From assembly GCA_017616955.1 (NCBI GenBank), contig JAFZXD010000001.1, positions 1 through 5,056 of the forward strand: 5,056 bases of DNA. Reading direction: 5' to 3'. Numbering within the stretch: position 1 is the stretch's first letter; every line of letters starts with the position of its first letter. This DNA comes from Eubacterium sp. Its GTDB lineage: Bacteria; Bacillota; Clostridia; Lachnospirales; Lachnospiraceae. The notes under the pieces are model-generated. The model was given only the letters and a program-made list of their open reading frames with translations. It was not told the DNA's origin and ran no database searches. Shown here one piece after another: positions 1-5,056 of the stretch. Both the position numbers and the translations under genes were made by a program.

Positions 1-595
1 AGCAGCTTTCCTCATCTTTTTGAGGAGTTCTTGAAGCTGTTCCTTCCTCCAGTGATTTCATGGTAGAAACAACAAGTTCTGCACCGAGTTTTGAAAGCTC
101 AGCAGTAAGAGTTTCCGTGTTATGCTTACCAATATGTGTCTCTACCTGACTTATAATATCACCCGTGTCAAGTCCCTTTGCCATATACATGATTGTAACA
201 CCGGTTTTTTCATCTCCATTTATGATGCTCGCTTCAATTGGTGAAGCACCTCTGTACTTCGGAAGAAGAGATGCATGAATATTAATACAACCGTACTTCG
301 GTATATTCAAAATCTCCTCAGACAAAATCTGTCCGTAAGCTGCTACAACTATAATATCCGGATTCAATCCTTTAAGGATTTCAACCGATTCCGCATCTCT
401 GAGCTTTTCAGGCTGATACACTTCTATTCCAAGCTCTTCAGCAGCCACCTTAACATCAGAAGGAACAAGTTTCTTACTTCTTCCCTTAGGCTTATCCGGC
501 TGAGTATAAACTGCAACAACCTCATGACCTGCTTCATATATCTTCTTCAAAGGAAGCACCGCAAAATCCGGAGTTCCCATATATACAACTCTCAT
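1..595 (-). CDS. fmt: Methionyl-tRNA formyltransferase, N-terminal two thirds (3' end outside window)
   Basis: Fmt transfers a formyl group from 10-formyltetrahydrofolate to Met-tRNA(fMet) in the cytoplasm, making the initiator tRNA for translation. The 198 visible codons begin MRVVYMGTPDFAV, the usual family start, and read through the Rossmann-like formyltransferase domain. The catalytic triad of the family is present as Asn105 and His107 (in CINIHASLLPKYRGASP, the formyl-folate site) and Asp143 (in GLDTGD). The segment TQPDKPKGRSKK near residues 38-49 matches the family's tRNA-contacting basic loop. Full-length proteins are about 310 residues, so roughly the last 110, including the C-terminal tRNA-binding barrel, lie beyond position 1. 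It is the last visible gene of the cluster and follows def, which performs the opposite step on proteins. No frameshift or missing key residue is seen. Confidence 0.96.
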   Translation of the reverse strand, partial: MRVVYMGTPDFAVLPLKKIYEAGHEVVAVYTQPDKPKGRSKKLVPSDVKVAAEELGIEVYQPEKLRDAESVEILKGLNPDIIVVAAYGQILSEEILNIPKYGCINIHASLLPKYRGASPIEASIINGDEKTGVTIMYMAKGLDTGDIISQVETHIGKHNTETLTAELSKLGAELVVSTMKSLEEGTASRTPQKDEESC

Positions 596-608
596 ATCAA
601 TCCATCTG

Positions 609-614
609 CTCCTT
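609..614 (-). promoter_or_regulatory. Ribosome binding site of fmt, long spacing
   Basis: The minus strand reads AAGGAG here, 13 nt before the fmt ATG at 595. This is longer than the 6-9 nt seen for priA, murE and def. The ATG is still preferred because the protein start matches the family exactly. The only in-frame alternative nearby is a rare ATT codon two codons upstream. Confidence 0.6.
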
Positions 615-651
615 CTAAATTAGTATGTACGCTCAACTTATTCCCACGGCA

Positions 652-680
652 AGTAAAGTAAGCTTGCTCGCTTTTTTCAA
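652..680 (-). promoter_or_regulatory. Possible weak promoter for fmt
   Basis: On the minus strand TTGAAA (675-680, five of six matches to the sigma-70 -35 box) is followed after 17 bp by TTTACT (652-657, four of six matches to the -10 box). Transcription would begin about 645, leaving a roughly 50-nt leader with the fmt ribosome binding site intact. The spacing is ideal but the -10 box is poor, so chance is a real alternative. It lies inside the hairpin region of the def-fmt gap. Confidence 0.22.
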
Positions 681-691
681 CATGCGCAAGC
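662..691 (-). other. Second hairpin in the def-fmt gap, competing with the longer one
   Basis: In the minus-strand RNA GCTTGCGC (691-684) can pair with GC plus GCAAGC (671-670 and 667-662), with two bases (669-668) bulged and a 12-nt A-rich loop. The 5' arm uses positions 685-691, which are also the base of the long hairpin at 685-755, so the two structures cannot both form completely. A third pairing is possible, because GCAAG (667-663) can also pair with CTTGC (653-649). The sequence after the hairpin, TTACTTTACTTG, is not a clean U-run, so a standard Rho-independent terminator is unlikely. Confidence 0.45.
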
Positions 692-755
692 CGGCAACAT
701 ATATGTATGAGGTTCAATCGTTAGCGTCCGCATACATATATGATTGCAGGCTGCG
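685..755 (-). repeat. Long imperfect inverted repeat / hairpin just after def
   Basis: The core is a perfect 12-bp inverted repeat, CATATATGTATG at 698-709 and CATACATATATG at 731-742, around a 21-nt loop. The stem continues outward as GCAA (694-697) with TTGC (744-747) past a bulged A743. It then runs as AGCC (689-692) with GGCT (749-752) past a G/A mismatch, and CGC (685-687) with GCG (753-755) past a bulged A688. That makes about 23 base pairs in 71 nt, beginning 3 nt after the def stop codon. No U-run follows on either strand, so it is not a typical terminator. It may protect or process the mRNA between def and fmt, form a cruciform, or be a small dispersed repeat. No target-site duplication was recognised. 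Confidence 0.7.
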
Positions 756-758
756 AAA

Positions 759-1262
759 CTATTCTTCTTCCTCTTCTATTTCTTCGAATTCTTCTTCGAC
801 CGCCTCAACTTTATAAACTCCATCAATCGCAAGATCCTTATAAAGTATTCCATCGAGATGATCAAGCTCATGACAGATTGCTCTGGCAAGAAGTTCTTCT
901 CCTTCTACTGTGATTGGATTCATGTCTCTGTCCAGTGCCTTACATACAACATGGTTTGGTCTGGCAACATCACCCTGAAGTCCCGGAAGACTGAGGCATC
1001 CCTCAGGTCCAATCTGCTCTCCATCCTGTTCAACGATTTCAGGATTGATGAGAACAAGAGGATTATCATCCATAACATCTATTACAACGATTCTTCTGAG
1101 AACTCCTACCTGTGGAGCTGCAAGTCCAACTCCATTAGCTTCATACATAGTCTCAAACATATCGTCAATCAATGTGCTGAGTCTCTCTGTCATCTTCTCA
1201 ACAGGTTTACATTTCTTTCTGAGAACTTCATCACCATCTACTCTGATATTTCTTATTGCCAT
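759..1262 (-). CDS. def: Peptide deformylase
   Basis: Def is a cytoplasmic metalloenzyme, usually iron-containing, that removes the N-formyl group from nascent proteins at the ribosome exit. The 167-residue protein shows all three family motifs: GVGLAAPQ at 44-51, EGCLSLPG at 87-94 with metal ligand Cys89, and HELDHLDG at 131-138 with ligands His131 and His135 and catalytic Glu132. The residue before the third motif is Cys130 where E. coli has Gln. The length fits type 1 deformylases. The start MAIRNIR is supported by AGAGGAG at 1271-1277, 8 nt upstream. The C terminus is unusual, with 11 of the last 15 residues being Glu. It sits 56 bp after priA and 163 bp before fmt, the common def-fmt pairing of formylation and deformylation. 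Confidence 0.97.
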   Translation of the reverse strand: MAIRNIRVDGDEVLRKKCKPVEKMTERLSTLIDDMFETMYEANGVGLAAPQVGVLRRIVVIDVMDDNPLVLINPEIVEQDGEQIGPEGCLSLPGLQGDVARPNHVVCKALDRDMNPITVEGEELLARAICHELDHLDGILYKDLAIDGVYKVEAVEEEFEEIEEEEE

Positions 1263-1318
1263 ATCATAATCTCCTCTATTATAACTTTACAATTCACAGT
1301 AACCAGTAGCCCGACGTC

Positions 1319-3379
1319 TTACATTGGATTTATGTCATATTGCACTTCCAACTTATCGGAAGTGAGTTCATTTTTTTCCATCCAGTCGCTTATATGTTCC
1401 GTAACGGACGAAAGGATTTCGGGCTTGTCTGACTTTATATAAAATACTTTTTTATATACGTTATTAATTCTGTAGATGTGAGCCTGTGCAGGTCCTACGC
1501 ACTCGTATGCGTCACCAAACTGTTCCAGGTATTTCCTTACTTCTGCCGCAGTTTTATCCATCACATCTATCAGATAGTTTTCTTCCGGCGAGCTTATGCT
1601 GATACACAGTACATCGCTCAGCGGAGGATATTTCAGAAGCTTCCTATACAATATCTCATAGTCATAGAACGCTTTGTAATCCTGCTTTATCGATGACATG
1701 ATTGCATAGTGTTCCGGCTGATAAGTCTGGATAACCACACTTCCCGGAAGTTCTGCTCTACCCGCTCTTCCGGCAGCCTGCACCAGCAGGTCAAATGTCC
1801 TCTCAGCGGATCTGTAGTCAGAATCAAAAAGGCTGAGGTCGGCAAGTATCGCTCCAACCACAGTCACATTCGGAAAATCATGTCCTTTAACGATCATCTG
1901 AGTTCCTATCAGACAATCGGCCTTACCTTCTCTGAACTTCTGGATAATATCTCCATGGCTGCCCTTCTTTACGGTAGTATCTCTATCCATTCTTAGAGTT
2001 CTGATACCAGGGAATATCCTCTTTATTTCCTGCTCAAGTTTTTCCGTACCGGTTCCATAACCGCCGATCAATTTCGATGAACATTTCGGACAACTCTTTG
2101 GACTTCTTGCCGTATAGCCGCAGTAATGACACATCAACTTATCTCCAAGATGAAGAGATAGCGAAACATCACAGTTTGGACATTTAACAACCTCACCACA
2201 GCTTCTGCAGGAAACAAATGAATTAAAACCTCTTCTGTTAATGAAGAGCATCGCCTGCTCTCCGCGGTCAAAAGCCGCATTCAGTTTATCGTACAGAAGC
2301 TTCGATATGATGCTTCTGTTACCCATTCTGAGTTCTTCTCTCAGATCTACTATATCAACTTCAGGAAGTTCCGCTCCGGACACTCTCTGAGTAAGTTCAT
2401 ACAGTTTATATTCACCGTTCTGAGCCTTATAATAACTTTCGACTGACGGTGTTGCCGAACCAAGGACAACCTTTGCGCCCTCAAGCTCAGCTCGTTTTAT
2501 AGCAACTTCTCTGGCATGATACTTCGGCGTCATCTCGCTCTTATAAGAGTTATCATGCTCTTCGTCTATTATGATAAGTCCCAGATTACGGAACGGTGCA
2601 AAGAGCGCCGATCTCGGACCTATCATTATATGAGTCTTGCCCTCACGGGCTTTCATAAATTCACGATATTTCTCACCCTTACTCAGCTGTGAGTTCAGGA
2701 TGGAAATGCTATCTCTGAAGTAACTACTGAACCTGGCTACTGTCTGATATGTAAGTGCTATCTCCGGAACGAGGACTATAACGTCTCGGCCACTTTTTAT
2801 CACTTCTTCAGCCATTCGGATATATACTTCCGTCTTACCGCTTCCTGTTACTCCGTGCAGAAGATAACATATGTTGCCACGTGAATCGCTATTATCTGAA
2901 TCAGAAATGCCGTTCGTGTCCAAGTTATATTCCGCTACAAAATCATCGACAACCGCTTTCTGATCACCCTCCAGCTCTCCTATCGGACGAAACTCCGGAA
3001 CCATGTCCATGATATCTATCTGATTCTTACGTTCTCTTACTCTCTCTTTTACCGGCATTACCGTTCTGAGAGCCGATATCATCGTTGAACCATAAGTTTC
3101 CTTCATCCATCCCGCAAGCAGGATCAGTTTGCTTTCAACATCCAGAGATGTATTTGAAACATTCTGTATATCCTTTATCTTATCTATATCCCAGTTAGGC
3201 TCGTCCGCAAGTCCTATGACATAGCCTGTTCTGAGCCTATTGCCATTTCCGAACGGAACCTTGACTGCTGAGCCTACTTTTACAGACTCTTCCAGTTCTT
3301 CGGGAATACGGTATCTAAAAGGTCTGTCTACGTTACTCTGCGAAATATCTATTATTATATCCGCATATCTGACTGACAT
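1319..3379 (-). CDS. priA: Primosomal protein N' (replication restart helicase PriA)
   Basis: PriA is a 3'-5' superfamily 2 DNA helicase that recognises stalled or collapsed replication forks and starts reloading of the replicative helicase. The 686-residue protein begins with the N-terminal fork-binding domain (YADIIIDIS at 5-13, then RPFRYRIPEEL). The helicase core has Walker A GVTGSGKT at 176-183, Walker B DEEH at 272-275, SAT at 308-310, GTQMIVKGHDFP at 492-503 and QAAGRAGR at 534-541. Eight cysteines (391, 394, 400, 403, 417, 420, 430, 433) form the two zinc sites typical of PriA. A short Asp/Ser/Asn-rich stretch at 154-169 separates the DNA-binding and helicase parts. The start is supported by GGAGG 6 nt upstream and overlaps the end of murE by 47 bp. 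The length is slightly below the 730-800 residues of many homologues, but no domain is missing. Confidence 0.97.
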   Translation of the reverse strand: MSVRYADIIIDISQSNVDRPFRYRIPEELEESVKVGSAVKVPFGNGNRLRTGYVIGLADEPNWDIDKIKDIQNVSNTSLDVESKLILLAGWMKETYGSTMISALRTVMPVKERVRERKNQIDIMDMVPEFRPIGELEGDQKAVVDDFVAEYNLDTNGISDSDNSDSRGNICYLLHGVTGSGKTEVYIRMAEEVIKSGRDVIVLVPEIALTYQTVARFSSYFRDSISILNSQLSKGEKYREFMKAREGKTHIMIGPRSALFAPFRNLGLIIIDEEHDNSYKSEMTPKYHAREVAIKRAELEGAKVVLGSATPSVESYYKAQNGEYKLYELTQRVSGAELPEVDIVDLREELRMGNRSIISKLLYDKLNAAFDRGEQAMLFINRRGFNSFVSCRSCGEVVKCPNCDVSLSLHLGDKLMCHYCGYTARSPKSCPKCSSKLIGGYGTGTEKLEQEIKRIFPGIRTLRMDRDTTVKKGSHGDIIQKFREGKADCLIGTQMIVKGHDFPNVTVVGAILADLSLFDSDYRSAERTFDLLVQAAGRAGRAELPGSVVIQTYQPEHYAIMSSIKQDYKAFYDYEILYRKLLKYPPLSDVLCISISSPEENYLIDVMDKTAAEVRKYLEQFGDAYECVGPAQAHIYRINNVYKKVFYIKSDKPEILSSVTEHISDWMEKNELTSDKLEVQYDINPM

Positions 3380-4892
3380 CCTCTTCCTCCAATATTTCCT
3401 TTATCAGTTCTCTTTCATCCATATGGTGCTTTACACCACAGATTTCCTGATAATCTTCATGCCCTTTTCCGGCAAGTATTATAACATCGCCTTCTTTAGC
3501 GTTCATGATAGCGAATCTTATTGCTTCCTTACGATCTATTATCTCGGCATATTCGCCATTTGTCTTGGCGATACCAACCTTTATATCATCTATGATAGCC
3601 TGCGGATCTTCTTCTCTTGGATTATCACTTGTTATGATAGTGAAGTCGGAAAGTCTTCCGGACACCTCACCCATCTCATATCTTCTATCCTTGGATCTGT
3701 TACCTCCGCATCCGAAGAGTGTAACAAGTCTCTCAGGGTTATATTCTTTAATCGATGTAAGAAGAGACTCAAGTGACATTCCGTTATGAGCGTAATCTAT
3801 CATAAGAGTAAACTTATCTGAGATAGGAATCATCTCAACTCGTCCCCTTACCTTAACTCGCTCAAGAATTCGCTTTATAACATCAAAATCAACTCCCATC
3901 ATGTCTGCTACAACGATGGATGCAAGTGAATTGTGTATACTGAATTCTCCCGGAAGATCAACCTTTATCTTTCCTTCAAGAGTTCCTTCCAGATCATACT
4001 CGATTCCAAGGATTCCATTTTCCGAATAAAGCTTATGACCTGTCGCTCTGTAGTCTGCATATTCGTCTCGTCCAAATGTAATAGGAACGGCAGTAGAACC
4101 TTCCATCATATATTCAGCTTCAGGATCATCTATGTTATATATACCCTTTGCTGCCATAGAAAACAGCTTCTTCTTGCAGGATCTGTAGTCCTCATAGTCG
4201 TCATGTTCATTTGGTCCGATATGGTCCGGTGAAAGATTTGTAAATATACCGAAATCAAATTCAACTCCAGCAACTCTGTCTAGTTTAAGTCCCTGAGAAG
4301 AAACCTCCATAACAACACATTCAAGTCCGTTGTTGATCATCTCTCTCATGGTTCTGTGAATTATGATAGATTCAGGTGTTGTATTTGCAGCAGGTATACT
4401 CTGCTTTCCGTCCAGTATCTCGATAGTTCCTATAAGACCTGTTTTAATTCCTGCCAGTTCAAGCATTTCCCTGATCATATATGTTGATGTGGTCTTACCC
4501 TTTGTTCCTGTTATACCTATAACAACAAGTTCATCTGAAGGATTTTTGTAGAACTTCGAACTCATCATTCCCATTGCATATCTTACATTCGGAACGTTGA
4601 TGATAGTTACGAGATTCTCGTCAACTCCTTCAAATGTACCGTTCAAAAACATATCGTTACTCAAATTAACCGAAAGCTGTTTTTCGTTCTTCTCTGTTAC
4701 GACAACCGATGCACCGTGTCTGATAACATCAGCTATAAAATCTGCACCATCAACTCTTGCTCCGGGTACAGCAAAGTAAAGAGAGTCCTTCTCTGCCTTT
4801 CTCGAATCATTTGTTATGGCTACTACTTCGGTTTCTATATCCCCACATATAACTTCATATTCAAGTCCTTGTATTAGTTCACTAAGTTTCAT
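3333..4892 (-). CDS. murE: UDP-N-acetylmuramoyl-tripeptide synthetase, meso-diaminopimelate type (MurE)
   Basis: MurE is a cytoplasmic ATP-dependent ligase that adds the third residue to UDP-MurNAc-L-Ala-D-Glu during peptidoglycan synthesis. The 519-residue protein has the N-terminal UDP-binding domain (TNDSR at 27-31, YFAVPG at 39-44). The central ATPase domain has the P-loop GTKGKTT at 129-135, NTTPE at 170-174 and MEVSS at 195-199, with Lys240 aligning with the carbamylated lysine. The C-terminal domain shows GRVE at 350-353, DYAHN at 366-370, DNPR at 423-426 and GKGHE at 475-479. DNPR with GKGHE is the known signature for meso-diaminopimelate rather than lysine. Variant motifs are SSQGLKLDR where E. 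coli has SSHGL, and DHIGPNEH where E. coli has DHLDYHG. The start has GGAGG at 4902-4906, 9 nt upstream. About 20 residues more than typical homologues are accounted for largely by a tail overlapping priA. A paralogue elsewhere in the genome cannot be excluded. Confidence 0.95.
   Translation of the reverse strand: MKLSELIQGLEYEVICGDIETEVVAITNDSRKAEKDSLYFAVPGARVDGADFIADVIRHGASVVVTEKNEKQLSVNLSNDMFLNGTFEGVDENLVTIINVPNVRYAMGMMSSKFYKNPSDELVVIGITGTKGKTTSTYMIREMLELAGIKTGLIGTIEILDGKQSIPAANTTPESIIIHRTMREMINNGLECVVMEVSSQGLKLDRVAGVEFDFGIFTNLSPDHIGPNEHDDYEDYRSCKKKLFSMAAKGIYNIDDPEAEYMMEGSTAVPITFGRDEYADYRATGHKLYSENGILGIEYDLEGTLEGKIKVDLPGEFSIHNSLASIVVADMMGVDFDVIKRILERVKVRGRVEMIPISDKFTLMIDYAHNGMSLESLLTSIKEYNPERLVTLFGCGGNRSKDRRYEMGEVSGRLSDFTIITSDNPREEDPQAIIDDIKVGIAKTNGEYAEIIDRKEAIRFAIMNAKEGDVIILAGKGHEDYQEICGVKHHMDERELIKEILEEEDVSQICGYNNRYFAE
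3386..3390 (-). promoter_or_regulatory. Ribosome binding site of priA inside murE
   Basis: The minus strand reads GGAGG, 6 nt before the priA ATG at 3379. It is formed by the murE codons for Leu501-Glu503. It fixes the priA start inside the murE gene and suggests that ribosomes finishing murE can help priA initiation (translational coupling, inferred). Confidence 0.8.
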
Positions 4893-4901
4893 ACCTTTTC
4901 C

Positions 4902-4906
4902 CCTCC
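4902..4906 (-). promoter_or_regulatory. Ribosome binding site of murE
   Basis: The minus strand reads GGAGG, 9 nt before the murE ATG at 4892. It supports that start, which gives MKLSELI, a normal N terminus for MurE. Confidence 0.8.
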
Positions 4907-4924
4907 GGATGTATACTATGAAAG

Positions 4925-4949
4925 AAAGCGAACAGAAACTGCCCGCTTT
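4925..4949 (-). other. Hairpin between rpoZ and murE
   Basis: In the minus-strand RNA AAAGCGGGCAG pairs with CTGTTCGCTTT across a 3-nt UUU loop, giving 11 continuous pairs, two of them G-U. On the plus strand those two would be A-C mismatches, so the structure favours the transcript of these genes. It is followed by CTTTCATAG, a poor U-tract, so full termination is doubtful. It may cause partial termination, pausing or RNA processing after rpoZ. It ends about 19 nt before the murE ribosome binding site, leaving that site free. Confidence 0.5.
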
Positions 4950-4964
4950 TTCATTGAAATGTCT

Positions 4965-5056
4965 TTATTCGTCATCTCCGAGAATTCTAATCTTTCCCTG
5001 ATACAGTTCTTCTACTGCTACTGAAAGAGGCTTTCTGCCATCCACGTTGTCAACAA
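4965..5056 (-). CDS. rpoZ: RNA polymerase omega subunit, C-terminal end only
   Basis: Omega is the small RNA polymerase subunit that binds the C-terminal region of beta' and aids its folding and assembly. Only the last 29 codons and a TAA stop are in the window. They contain RKPLSVAVEEL followed by YQGKIRILGDDE, which resembles the end of clostridial omega proteins (KPLS-AVEE--EGKI). The identification also rests on context, because rpoZ commonly lies just upstream of priA-def-fmt in Firmicutes. The N-terminal part with the most conserved omega residues is beyond position 5056, so the call depends on a short tail plus gene order. The gene is followed by a 72-bp gap with a hairpin and then murE. 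Confidence 0.8.
   Translation of the reverse strand, partial: VDNVDGRKPLSVAVEELYQGKIRILGDDE

Noticed and set aside
711..719. GGTTCAATC, similar to a tRNA T-arm
   Set aside because: No acceptor stem, anticodon arm or CCA end surrounds it. It is simply the loop of the long inverted repeat.
685..755. Rho-independent terminator after def
   Set aside because: The stem is long and AT-rich at its core, with bulges and a 21-nt loop, and no U-run follows on the minus strand.
1278..1283. Perfect TATAAT on the minus strand between priA and def
   Set aside because: No acceptable -35 box lies 16-18 bp upstream, and transcription would start about 1271, inside the def ribosome binding site, giving a leader without it.
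744..1442. 232-residue plus-strand reading frame
   Set aside because: It is antisense to def and the end of priA, has no ribosome binding site and no recognisable domain. def on the other strand is unmistakable.
3240..3776. 178-residue plus-strand reading frame with hydrophobic stretches
   Set aside because: It is antisense to murE and priA. Its hydrophobic look reflects the complement of acidic codons, and no domain is visible.
4910..4915. TATACA on the minus strand just upstream of murE as a -10 box
   Set aside because: No matching -35 box is present and the start point would fall in the murE ribosome binding site.
1..5056. A new defence, mobile or biosynthetic system
   Set aside because: All coding space is taken by five well known housekeeping genes. 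Nothing resembling transposases, repeats with spacers, toxins or unknown gene sets was seen.

Overview
The window reads as a chromosomal housekeeping cluster from a low-to-moderate-GC Clostridia member, most likely a Lachnospiraceae relative (Butyrivibrio or Lachnospira-like). This placement rests on the meso-diaminopimelate type MurE, the form of the omega and MurE proteins, the strong GGAGG ribosome binding sites and the gene order. It is an inference from memory of families, not from a search. No mobile element, CRISPR array, tRNA, rRNA or defence system was seen.

All five recognisable genes lie on the minus strand and are transcribed from right to left: rpoZ (3' end only, 4965-5056), murE (3333-4892), priA (1319-3379), def (759-1262) and fmt (5' two thirds, 1-595). 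murE and priA overlap by 47 bp. The gaps are 72 bp (rpoZ-murE), 56 bp (priA-def) and 163 bp (def-fmt). Every plus-strand reading frame is antisense to one of these genes and lacks recognisable protein features.

Functionally the cluster joins transcription (omega subunit of RNA polymerase), cell wall precursor synthesis (MurE), replication restart (PriA) and the formyl-methionine cycle. Fmt adds the formyl group to initiator Met-tRNA, and Def removes it from nascent proteins. The rpoZ-x-priA-def-fmt arrangement is a well known Firmicutes layout. Here murE sits where many Firmicutes carry coaBC.

The least ordinary part is the def-fmt gap. It holds a long imperfect inverted repeat with a perfect 12-bp core, a second hairpin sharing bases with the first, a possible third pairing, a weak promoter candidate and a tiny possible leader reading frame. 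A smaller hairpin with a 3-base loop lies between rpoZ and murE. I found no convincing undescribed multi-gene system. The candidates worth checking are these RNA structures, the murE-priA overlap and the variant motifs in MurE.
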